Source: Rhizobium ruizarguesonis (GTDB lineage Bacteria; Pseudomonadota; Alphaproteobacteria; Rhizobiales; Rhizobiaceae). Taken from it: DNA of 64,000 nucleotides. Position numbers and translations under genes: made by a program. Position 1 is the stretch's first letter. Each line of letters starts with the position of its first letter. Positions 24,547-32,274 of the stretch are shown here, in pieces. Under the pieces are notes generated by a model, which saw nothing but the letters and a program-made list of their open reading frames with translations, did no database searches and was not told the origin of the DNA. The stretch covers positions 1-64,000 of the forward strand of contig NZ_PQIG01000067.1 in NCBI RefSeq assembly GCF_012349115.1. The letters are read 5' to 3'.

Positions 24547-25506
24547 TCACTGGGATGCGCGGTCACCGCCTTCGGCCGTGGCCACGATTTGCCCGAACCA
24601 GCCATCGTCCAATGGCCAGTCGAGAAGCTGGGCGGCAGCCAGGAGCGCGCCGCCAATCGGGGGAAGTTTCGGCAAAGCCGGAGGCCTGCCAATTCGGCGT
24701 TCAAGCGCCTCCAAAAGCAGCCGGCTCGAAAAAGTGCCGCCAGCATAGGTCCAGTCGGCACCCGGATCGCAGTGGCCGGCAATTGCCTCATGATGCTTCG
24801 CCAGTTCATCGGCAGCCTGCTCGATCAACCCGATCGCCCCTTTGTCGCCACCAAGTGCGATCTGATCGACGAGGGCTGAAATTGCTGCAATGCCTGCCCG
24901 TGGTTCCGCCAGGGAGCTAGCCCAATCGCCGAGCCCATTCATAGGATTGCTCGGGTCAATGCAAAGGTGGACAAACAAGGCCTTTGCGAGAGCCGTTGCC
25001 GGAGCACGCCCGTCCAAGCTTTGGCTGACGAGATTGAGCGCCTTCTGCCCGATCCAATGGCTGCTGCCCTCGTCACCGATGAGATCTCCCCAGCCGCCGG
25101 TGCGCGCCGACTGGCCTTTGGAATTACGCGCCCATGCCATTGAACCCGTGCCGGAAAGTATGAGGATACCCGGCTCGCCCGCAAAAGCACCAAGGTGGGC
25201 GGCGTCGACATCGTTGAGGACACGCCGGTGGACGTTTGGGAACGTGCGCTCGATCGCATCCCGTTGTAGAACCGACAGGCGCTCAACCTCGCCGTAGGCG
25301 GGCAGCGCTGCGGCGACGGCCGCCAGATTTCCTTCATCGCGAAAGGGAAGGAGATGCTGCTCCAGCTCCTGGAGCCAATTCGGATTGTCCATGGGATTGA
25401 CGCCATGGCCGCGGGAACGCCGCAATATCCGGCCACGCTTGTCCGCGAGGGCAACCAGCACCTTGCTTCCGCCACCGTCGATGCCGAGGATCAGCGCGTC
25501 GCTCAC
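24547..25506 (-). CDS. BadF/BadG/BcrA/BcrD-type ATPase, N-acetylglucosamine kinase-like
   Basis: A 319-residue ASKHA-fold kinase, with phosphate-1 loop GIDGGGSKVLVALADKRGRIL at the N-terminus, phosphate-2 loop ILSGTGSMAWARN and GDEGSSHWIG. Members next to sugar importers phosphorylate free (amino) sugars such as GlcNAc or glucosamine. I use the GTG at 25506, which overlaps the DeoR gene's TGA (GTGA) and follows GAGGGCGAAAGA; the longer frame extends into the regulator gene. It would make the sugar-6-phosphate used by the SIS protein. Confidence 0.9.
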   Translation of the reverse strand: MSDALILGIDGGGSKVLVALADKRGRILRRSRGHGVNPMDNPNWLQELEQHLLPFRDEGNLAAVAAALPAYGEVERLSVLQRDAIERTFPNVHRRVLNDVDAAHLGAFAGEPGILILSGTGSMAWARNSKGQSARTGGWGDLIGDEGSSHWIGQKALNLVSQSLDGRAPATALAKALFVHLCIDPSNPMNGLGDWASSLAEPRAGIAAISALVDQIALGGDKGAIGLIEQAADELAKHHEAIAGHCDPGADWTYAGGTFSSRLLLEALERRIGRPPALPKLPPIGGALLAAAQLLDWPLDDGWFGQIVATAEGGDRASQ

Positions 25507-26297
25507 TCTTTCGCCCTCAGATCCGCGATCGTTGCGTCGACGCCGAAGTTGACAAGCTCGTCGCGCCAATGGCGCGAAAGCCCGGAATCGGTAATGACTT
25601 TCGCGTTGTCCAGCGGCGCGACCTTGTAGGTCGCCGTGGTTCCGAATTTCGAGGAATCGGCTAGGACGAAACGATTGGCCGACCGAGCCAGCATGCGCCG
25701 GTTGAGGCTCGCTTCCGCACTGTCCACGCTGTAGATCGCACCATCGGCACTAATGGCGCTGGCGCCAAGAAAGAGCTGGTCGAACCATAATGTTTCCAGC
25801 ATTGCCTCTGCCTGAGGTCCGACAAGCGACGCATTCTCGCTACGCAACTGACCACCGAGAAGCACCACCTCCAAATTCGGAATATTCAGGAATTCCTGCG
25901 CTACCGTCAGGCCGTTGGTGAATATCCTGAGCGGCATGGGGTTGATGCGAACGAGGCGCGCAAGCTGCAGGACGGTCGTTCCTGCGTCGAGAAAGATTGC
26001 CGTGCGCGGATGAAGCAGATCGTAGGCCGCGGTGGCAATCGCCCGCTTGGCCGATAGATGGCGCTTTTCCCGCTCCTGAAATGCAACCTCAACCGATGAT
26101 CCTTCGGCAATGCGCGCTCCGCCATGCACGCGATCAATGGCTCCCTCCTGCTCAAGGATCTGCAGGTCTCTACGAACCGTGGCAAGCGATGCTCCGATCG
26201 CATCGGCAAGAGCCTGGATGGTCGAAAAGCCGTTCGCGTAGAGGTGGCTGCGAATGGCATCCAGCCGATCGACCTTCACTCCAACTGCCTGGCTCAA
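25503..26297 (-). CDS. DeoR-family transcriptional regulator
   Basis: A 264-residue repressor-type regulator with an N-terminal helix-turn-helix (RLDAIRSHLYANGFSTIQALADAIGASLATVRRDLQIL) and a C-terminal DeoRC sugar-phosphate sensor domain (FLDAGTTVLQLAR, FTNGLTVAQEF, LLGGQLR). I prefer the TTG at 26297, which has GAGGGAG 7 nt upstream; a GTG at 26336 gives 13 more residues and cannot be excluded. It is first in the operon and coupled to the kinase gene, so it probably represses the operon until a sugar phosphate appears. An AT-rich TTGACATTGATCA stretch upstream (about 26351-26363) could hold the promoter or operator. Confidence 0.9.
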   Translation of the reverse strand: MSQAVGVKVDRLDAIRSHLYANGFSTIQALADAIGASLATVRRDLQILEQEGAIDRVHGGARIAEGSSVEVAFQEREKRHLSAKRAIATAAYDLLHPRTAIFLDAGTTVLQLARLVRINPMPLRIFTNGLTVAQEFLNIPNLEVVLLGGQLRSENASLVGPQAEAMLETLWFDQLFLGASAISADGAIYSVDSAEASLNRRMLARSANRFVLADSSKFGTTATYKVAPLDNAKVITDSGLSRHWRDELVNFGVDATIADLRAKE

Positions 26298-26407
26298 ACG
26301 AAAATCTCCCTCACGACCAATCCCAATTTCGATCACATTTCCATTTCAAATGATCAATGTCAATCAATTTTATGACGTTTTTTGATTTATTGGATAATGA
26401 CTGGAAT

Positions 26408-26440
26408 GAAAAAAAGACGCGCCGTGAATTCACGGCGCGC
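26408..26440 (-). terminator. rho-independent terminator after the GH4 gene
   Basis: Positions 26418-26439 form a perfect 22-bp palindrome, CGCGCCGTGAA/TTCACGGCGCG. On the minus strand it is followed directly by T-C-T7, the form of an intrinsic terminator. It lies about 50 bp past the melA stop and before the DeoR promoter, so it separates the two same-direction units. The perfect palindrome, with an EcoRI-like GAATTC at its centre, leaves almost no loop. Confidence 0.8.
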
Positions 26441-26490
26441 CTGAAACGAATGAACTGCCATGCGCTTGTGGCTGGCTTATCCGCGGGATC

Positions 26491-27807
26491 TCACTGATAT
26501 TTCGGCAGCAAATCGCCGTGCGCATCGATCAGGTCGTCGACAAGGTTCCAGATTTGGTCTGGAGACAATTCTGCAGACGTATGCGGATCGAGCAGAGCGG
26601 CTTGGTAGATGCGCTCGCGGTTTCTTGTAAGAGCCGCCTCGACCGTCAACTGCTGCACGGAAACGCTCAAGTTCATGACGGCGGAAAGCTGAGAAGGGAT
26701 CCGACCGACCCGGACCGGCTGAATTCCGTTTCTATCGACATGGCAAGGCACTTCCACGATGCATTCATCGGGTAGATTCTCGATCAGGCCGTTGTTTGGG
26801 ACATTGCCGTATATCAGCGCCGGGTTGCCAGTGACCGCGGCATGAATGATACCGGCGGCATATTCGTTGCTGCGGCACACCCCGATCGGCTTGTCGCCTT
26901 CCAGTTCCTTGCGCAGGGCATGCCACTCTTTGATCTGCACTTCGCAGCGCCGGATGTATTCGTCCAGCGGGATATTGAGCTGATCGATCAGATCCCCTCG
27001 TCCTTCCTTGATGTACCAGGAGGTATATTCGGAGAAATGCTCGCTGGATTCGGTGACGAAGTGGCCGAGCCGTTTGAGCACATCGAACCGCACCCGATCG
27101 TCCGGCGGAACGCGGCCATCGGCGGCGAGAGCGTTCAGTCTCGGATAAAGGTCTTCCCGTCGTCCGTCGCTGTGAACTTTCTCATATTTCAGGAAGAAGG
27201 CGATGTGATTGATCCCAGCCGAAACGTAATTCACGTCGGCAATGTCCTCGCCGAGGCATTGCGCGAGATGCGCGGCTGTGTGCTGCACACTATGACACAA
27301 GCCGACGGTGCGGATTTCCGGGGCCAGATCCTTGATTGCCCAGCAGTTGATGGCCATCGGGTTGACGTACTGCATCAGAAGAGCCCGCGGGCAAACCTCC
27401 TGCATGTCTCGGCAGATCGCCTCAAGGACTGGTATCGTCCGCAAACCGCGGAAAATGCCGCCGATGCCAAGAGTGTCGGCGATCGTCTGACGCAAGTCAT
27501 ATTTTTTTGGAATGTCGAAATCCGTGACGGTCGCCGGCTTGTAGCCGCCGACCTGCATCATGAGGATGACGAAATCAGACCCGCGCAGCGCTTCCCGCCG
27601 GTCGAGGGTGGCGTCGATCCTGACGCTTGAAAGCTTAAGCGACTCGCAGATCCGGCGAGCGACGATCTCTGACGTCTTCAGTCGCTCTGGATCGATATCG
27701 AAGAGGCTGATGACGTAGTCGCCGCCTCTCTGCGAGGACAGTACATCTCCCAGAATGTTCTGGGCAAAAACGGTGCTACCAGCGCCTACCAGGCAAATCT
27801 TCGGCAT
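26491..27807 (-). CDS. melA: GH4 alpha-galactosidase/alpha-glucosidase (MelA-like)
   Basis: A 438-residue glycoside hydrolase family 4 enzyme, which uses NAD+ and a divalent metal and a redox-elimination mechanism. It shows the Rossmann start VGAGSTVF (7-14), Asn149 in YVNPMAINCW, the metal ligands Cys171 and His201 (GLCHSVQ, AGINHIAFF) and DNRIGVCRS-like CRSNEYAAG. The CHS/GINH pattern is that of MelA-type alpha-galactosidases. Cytoplasmic location means it needs imported substrate, perhaps through the adjacent importer or one outside. It is divergent from an AraC regulator and ends at an intrinsic terminator. Confidence 0.9.
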   Translation of the reverse strand: MPKICLVGAGSTVFAQNILGDVLSSQRGGDYVISLFDIDPERLKTSEIVARRICESLKLSSVRIDATLDRREALRGSDFVILMMQVGGYKPATVTDFDIPKKYDLRQTIADTLGIGGIFRGLRTIPVLEAICRDMQEVCPRALLMQYVNPMAINCWAIKDLAPEIRTVGLCHSVQHTAAHLAQCLGEDIADVNYVSAGINHIAFFLKYEKVHSDGRREDLYPRLNALAADGRVPPDDRVRFDVLKRLGHFVTESSEHFSEYTSWYIKEGRGDLIDQLNIPLDEYIRRCEVQIKEWHALRKELEGDKPIGVCRSNEYAAGIIHAAVTGNPALIYGNVPNNGLIENLPDECIVEVPCHVDRNGIQPVRVGRIPSQLSAVMNLSVSVQQLTVEAALTRNRERIYQAALLDPHTSAELSPDQIWNLVDDLIDAHGDLLPKYQ

Positions 27808-27906
27808 TGCAATCTCCCCATCGGTTGTGATTGCTTGTTGCTCCTTCTAGATCAGAATTTCTTCCTGGCATCGGGCCATTAATTCCGGGATTCGAGTCTT
27901 CTGCAA

Positions 27907-28773
27907 ATGAAACATACCCAAAGCCGCGGCGAATGGATTGGATCCCGAGGGGAGTTCCTGATCGAGCGTCACATCGCTGATGCGATGGCCGCACCGCATT
28001 GGCACGACCACGTTGAATTAAACCTGCTCATGGAAGGCCGGATGACCTACCTTTTTAATGGAAGGCAGGAACAGGTGGAGGCCGGCCGCCTGGTTTTATT
28101 CTGGGCCGCAATTCCGCATCAGACGATCGCTGTTGCCGAAAACGCGCCGCTCGTATGCCTCTATCTTCCCCTTATCGATTTCCTTGGTCTGCCGGTGGAC
28201 AGAAAGGCCAGGCAGTCGATCATGCAGGGGAGGTTTCTGGCGCAAGCAAATCCGGAAACAATGGATGCGTTGACACTCCCACGTTGGGAAAAGGAATGGC
28301 AGAGCGGCAGTGCGGCAAGACGGAAACTGGTCGTGGAGGAAGTACGACTGCGAATACGACGTCTGATCCTGGACAATGCTGAAAGCGACAATTCGCCAAC
28401 GTATGTCTCTCCGACATCGTTGGCCGGCCACGCGGTGCGACGCGTCGAGCTGCTGATCGATCTCATCAATTCCCGCTACGCAGATCCGACAAGCGTACCC
28501 GATCTCGCAAAGCTTGCGGGAATGCATCCAAGCACCGCCAACAGCGCTTTCCGGGAGGTTTTGGGAATATCGGTCAACGAATATCTGACCCGACATCGGA
28601 TTGCCCGGGCGATGCAGCTTCTGACAGACACGGACGTTCCGGTCCTCCAGATCGGTTTTGACTGCGGGTTCGGTTCCAGCAGTCGCTTCTACGAAATTTT
28701 CAAGGAGCGAACGGGTACGACACCCCGTCATTTCCGAGAAGCGGTGAACTCCAAGAACACTCCGGCACCTTGA
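27907..28773 (+). CDS. AraC-family transcriptional regulator (MelR/RhaS-like)
   Basis: A 288-residue activator-type regulator. The N-terminal cupin (about 20-120) has PHWHDHVELNLLMEG with sugar-pocket-type His residues. The C-terminal double helix-turn-helix (about 190-280) has DPTSVPDLAKLAGMHPSTANSAFREVLG and DCGFGSSSRFYEIFKERTGTTPRHFR. It is divergent from the GH4 gene with 99 bp between, the arrangement of melR and melAB, so it probably activates melA on an alpha-galactoside. Confidence 0.92.
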   Translation: MKHTQSRGEWIGSRGEFLIERHIADAMAAPHWHDHVELNLLMEGRMTYLFNGRQEQVEAGRLVLFWAAIPHQTIAVAENAPLVCLYLPLIDFLGLPVDRKARQSIMQGRFLAQANPETMDALTLPRWEKEWQSGSAARRKLVVEEVRLRIRRLILDNAESDNSPTYVSPTSLAGHAVRRVELLIDLINSRYADPTSVPDLAKLAGMHPSTANSAFREVLGISVNEYLTRHRIARAMQLLTDTDVPVLQIGFDCGFGSSSRFYEIFKERTGTTPRHFREAVNSKNTPAP

Positions 28774-28816
28774 TGGGACTCAAACCGATGAGGTCGTGAT
28801 GGCTCTGGGTGCTCCC

Positions 28817-29026
28817 CTATTTCGGCTCACCACCTGAGCAGATGCGTGCGGCTTGCGCTTCGACCTCGCGCGGATCCAGCGTCGCCGTTTGGTCCCGGCG
28901 ATAGATCTCGGCGGAAATAACCGCCAGGCATCGATCAAAATCGGAGGGACGGATGAGGATCGCGCCACCAACGATGATCGCGGAAAGCAAGATCGCTCCT
29001 GCCAGCAGAATATCACTTCTGACCAT
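28817..29026 (-). CDS. small membrane protein of unknown function
   Basis: A 69-residue frame with one clear membrane helix (DILLAGAILLSAIIVGGAILI, about 4-24) and a hydrophilic tail with two cysteines. An ATG at 29026 and a GTG two codons before it are both possible; the ribosome binding site is weak. It starts 29 nt after the HD-GYP stop and may be cotranscribed. I do not recognise a family, and confidence in the gene itself is moderate. Confidence 0.5.
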   Translation of the reverse strand: MVRSDILLAGAILLSAIIVGGAILIRPSDFDRCLAVISAEIYRRDQTATLDPREVEAQAARICSGGEPK

Positions 29027-29054
29027 GGTCACCCAGTGCGACCGCCGTACGGCA

Positions 29055-30014
29055 TTAGTGGAGCGTGCCGCTGATCACCATTTTTGACACGAATGCGGAA
29101 AGAAGCTGGCTATCGAAATGGCCCGGCGAATTCATCATCATGTTGATCGCCTCTGCTTGCGAGAAGGCGCGCTTATACGGCCTGATCGTGGTCAGCGCTT
29201 CGTAAACGTCGCAAATCGCCGCAAGCCGGGCGACGTAAGGGATCTTCTTTCCGGCGAGCCGGCCAGGATAGCCCGAGCCATCGAACTTTTCGTGGTGATA
29301 GCGACAAATGTCGAGCACCTGCTTTGGGACATGCGCGACATGAGAAATCAGCTCATATCCCCGCTGAGGATGCCCGCGCACAAGATCCATTTCCTCGGCC
29401 GTCAGCTTACCGGGTTTCGCCAAAATTTCGTCCGGAAGCGCCATTTTTCCAAGATCGTGAACCAGTCCACCCAGTCCCAATACCCGCACATCCTCTTCTC
29501 CATGACCGAGGCTGCGCCCTAGGGTGATCATCAACGCGCTTACCGCCAGTGAGTGGAGGAACGTCAGCTCATCTTTTTCCTTCAGCTTTGCGACTGCGAT
29601 CAGCGCACCGGCGTTGTCGAAGGCTGCCGACATGATCCGCTCCACAGCTGCGCTTGCCGCATCACTGGCAAAAGAGGCTTTGATCCTGGCGTGGGCAAGC
29701 ATTTGACGGATCTGCGGTCTTGTATCCTCGACGCATTCCCTCGCTTGCTTGATATCCTTTGCCGAAAACACGGCACGAAGCTGGGCGTCAAACGCAGTCC
29801 GGTCGATGTCCTGCGGCCCGCCCGGATCGACATCCGCGCCTTTTCCGACGTCGATCACGACCGTCATCAGACGGCTTGCCATCAAACTATCGACCTGACC
29901 GGCGGCCGAGATCAGGAACGGCTTGAACCGACGTGTCCTGTCTTCCCCCTCGATTTCGACGTCCTCGACATACATTCCGACCCGCAATTGGCTGACATGT
30001 ATCCGTTTTCGCAT
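29055..30014 (-). CDS. HD-GYP domain protein, putative c-di-GMP phosphodiesterase
   Basis: A 319-residue cytoplasmic protein. An N-terminal DUF3391-like segment (about 1-110; RIHVSQLRVGMYV) is followed by an HD-GYP domain with HSLAVSALMITLG, HDLGK, GHPQRGYELI, CRYHHEKFDGSGYPG and ICDVYEALT. The HD metal ligands and the GYP loop are intact, so hydrolysis of c-di-GMP is likely. I start at Met12 of the longest frame, whose first codon is TTG. It is the downstream neighbour of a GGDEF-EAL protein, so the two could tune the same local c-di-GMP pool. Confidence 0.9.
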   Translation of the reverse strand: MRKRIHVSQLRVGMYVEDVEIEGEDRTRRFKPFLISAAGQVDSLMASRLMTVVIDVGKGADVDPGGPQDIDRTAFDAQLRAVFSAKDIKQARECVEDTRPQIRQMLAHARIKASFASDAASAAVERIMSAAFDNAGALIAVAKLKEKDELTFLHSLAVSALMITLGRSLGHGEEDVRVLGLGGLVHDLGKMALPDEILAKPGKLTAEEMDLVRGHPQRGYELISHVAHVPKQVLDICRYHHEKFDGSGYPGRLAGKKIPYVARLAAICDVYEALTTIRPYKRAFSQAEAINMMMNSPGHFDSQLLSAFVSKMVISGTLH

Positions 30015-30098
30015 CTCTGATCCGTTCAAAATGATCTTGGTACTCAAGCGTAGTCTCAGGTATCCGGGGCTGGCCCGAGCGCGAAAACCTCGCTCTGG

Positions 30099-31913
30099 CT
30101 ATAGGGCTCCGGCACGGGTCTTGTCTTGGTTGAGCCGTTGTCCATGCTGCTCTAAAATAGCCGCGGCAACCGTTCGATCGACTGCTTTCGAAAACAGATA
30201 GCCCTGTCCGAGCTTGCAGCCGAGCTGGCTCAATTGAACAGCTTGGGGTTCTGTTTCAATCCCTTCTGCGACGACCCGGATTCCCAGCTTGTGAGCTATT
30301 CCGATCAGGCCCTCGACGATGAAAGTCCCTGCGTCGCCCGGCACCATGCGGTCGATGAAGGACTTGTCGATCTTGATGATGTCGACCGGCACCGTCAGCA
30401 GGTGGGTCAAAGACGCGTAGCCCGTGCCGAAGTCGTCGAGGGCAACCCGCAAGCCCTTGGACCGAAGAGCCTTTATCTCGTCCGCTACGACATAGTCCCG
30501 TTGCCCGAGATAAACCGATTCCGTCACCTCGAGGATGATGTGCTCGAGAGGAACCTCTGCTTCCCCGAAAATACGGCACAGCCTGTCTTGCAGATTACCG
30601 CCGCGAAAATCTGCGGCGGACAGATTGATGCCGACATGTTGGAGAGGAAGGCCCCGGGCGAGCCAGCTCCGGATGTCCCCTGCAACCCTGACCAACATGC
30701 GTTGAGTGAGCTCAGCAGCAATATGGGCGTCTTTCGTCGCCTCATGGAAATGCGCTGCGGCTATGATTTCGCCGGAAGGCGTGGTCATTCGACACAAGGC
30801 TTCGAAACCGACGATTTCCCGCGTATCGAGGCGCAAGATCGGCTGGTAATGCGCGTCGATCCGATCGTCTTCCAGGGCGACACCCACATCGCGAACCGCC
30901 CTGAAGCGTCGGGTCAGGGCAGTGCCCAGGCCGGGATAGTGTTGCACGTACCGACCACGGTTGTGTTCTTTCGCATGATAGAGCGCCACATCGGCGTTCT
31001 GGCGGATCTGGTCAGGGTTTGTTTCCGTCTCTGCCAACGCACCGCCAATCGTCGCGGCGGGAAAGACGACATGACCGTCGCACGTCGAAGGAGAGGACAA
31101 CGCTTTGAAGATGTCTGTTGCCCTCGCATTCAGATCAAGGTCTTTGTCGTCCGACACAATGACAGCGAACTCATCTCCACCGAGCCTAAACGTGTTTTGG
31201 GAGCCTGCTGTCGTGGCGACCCGGTCTGCAACCACTTGAATCAATGCGTCGCCGGCTGCGTGCCCGAACGTGTCGTTCACGAGTTTCAAGTTGTCGATGT
31301 CCACCAGCAAGATGCCCCAGGCGCGCCGGGATCGAGGCAGCTCTTCGGCGAGAAGCTGGTTGAAACGAGCGCGATTCGACAGCCCTGTTAAAGCGTCGCT
31401 GTATGTCAGCCGCTGACGTTCCATCACCCGTTCTTCGCGATCGATGGCGATTGTGCAGAGATGGACACAAGCGTCGACGAGGTCCCGTTCGAGGGCCTTT
31501 GGACCGCGGTGGTCTCGATAGTAGAAGGCGAAGCTACCAATCACCCGCTCGCCACGCTTGATCGGGCTGGACCAGCAAGCCTTCAACCCCAGCGGAAGGA
31601 CCAGGGACTTGAAATCCTGCCAACGCGGATCAGTCTCGATATCGCTGACAACGACCGCTTCTCCGAAATAGGCAGCAGCGCCACAGGAGCCCGCAAGAGG
31701 ACCGGCTTCAAGACTGTCGACGGCCGCTGAATAGTGAGGCGGAAGGGAGGGGCCAGCGAGTGTGTGAAGACGGCTCCCGTCGAACGTCAGCACCGAAGCG
31801 ATGATCCCAGGAACGGCGGCCTCAACCTTGAGGCAAAGTTGCTCTATCGTTGTTGCCAGCGGTTCCCCTTTGGCAATCATTTCCAGAATGGCATTCTGCA
31901 ACTCAAGGATCAT
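30099..31913 (-). CDS. GAF-GGDEF-EAL protein (dual c-di-GMP enzyme)
   Basis: A 604-residue cytoplasmic protein: GAF sensor (about 15-160), GGDEF domain (about 165-325) with intact RLGGDEFAV, and EAL domain (about 345-590) with GFEALCRM, NLSA, EVTES, DDFGTGYASL, KIDKSF, AEGIET and GQGYLFSKA. Every catalytic motif of both enzymes is present, so it could make or cleave c-di-GMP, with the GAF domain choosing. An Arg-x-x-Asp I-site is not obvious five residues before GGDEF, so product inhibition may be lacking. It has no membrane segment and lies upstream of the HD-GYP gene. Confidence 0.93.
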   Translation of the reverse strand: MILELQNAILEMIAKGEPLATTIEQLCLKVEAAVPGIIASVLTFDGSRLHTLAGPSLPPHYSAAVDSLEAGPLAGSCGAAAYFGEAVVVSDIETDPRWQDFKSLVLPLGLKACWSSPIKRGERVIGSFAFYYRDHRGPKALERDLVDACVHLCTIAIDREERVMERQRLTYSDALTGLSNRARFNQLLAEELPRSRRAWGILLVDIDNLKLVNDTFGHAAGDALIQVVADRVATTAGSQNTFRLGGDEFAVIVSDDKDLDLNARATDIFKALSSPSTCDGHVVFPAATIGGALAETETNPDQIRQNADVALYHAKEHNRGRYVQHYPGLGTALTRRFRAVRDVGVALEDDRIDAHYQPILRLDTREIVGFEALCRMTTPSGEIIAAAHFHEATKDAHIAAELTQRMLVRVAGDIRSWLARGLPLQHVGINLSAADFRGGNLQDRLCRIFGEAEVPLEHIILEVTESVYLGQRDYVVADEIKALRSKGLRVALDDFGTGYASLTHLLTVPVDIIKIDKSFIDRMVPGDAGTFIVEGLIGIAHKLGIRVVAEGIETEPQAVQLSQLGCKLGQGYLFSKAVDRTVAAAILEQHGQRLNQDKTRAGAL

Positions 31914-32274
31914 GACGTCACTTCCCGGAAGGAGACCCTCCGTACCAAACCGACTTTCAAATCAGGTTACGCCGTTGATTAGATTTTGATCGAATAGACG
32001 CCGAATGATCAGTTCAGGACCTGTCGTGTCGAGCTTCGCGTGCGAAAGGTGTTCGCCACCATTCTGACCTCCTTCTCGAACGGAGTAAGATTGACCGATG
32101 TCACGGTCATTCTCTAAAGACGATTATGAAATACAATCCTCAGTCGTGCCCTTGAGGCGCCGAGTCAGTGAGCACTGCATAATTTTCGAGAGTCAGAAAT
32201 CAGCTTATCGGATATGGTTCGGAATGCGTTGCAATGTTTTGGCTATCGCCGCATAATGGAAATTGGCCTAAAAG
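31914..32274. other. 361-bp divergent intergenic region
   Basis: This lies between the divergent GGDEF-EAL and sensor kinase genes. I see no gene, RNA gene or strong palindrome. It is less GC-rich than its surroundings and should hold both promoters, but I cannot place them with confidence. Confidence 0.4.
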
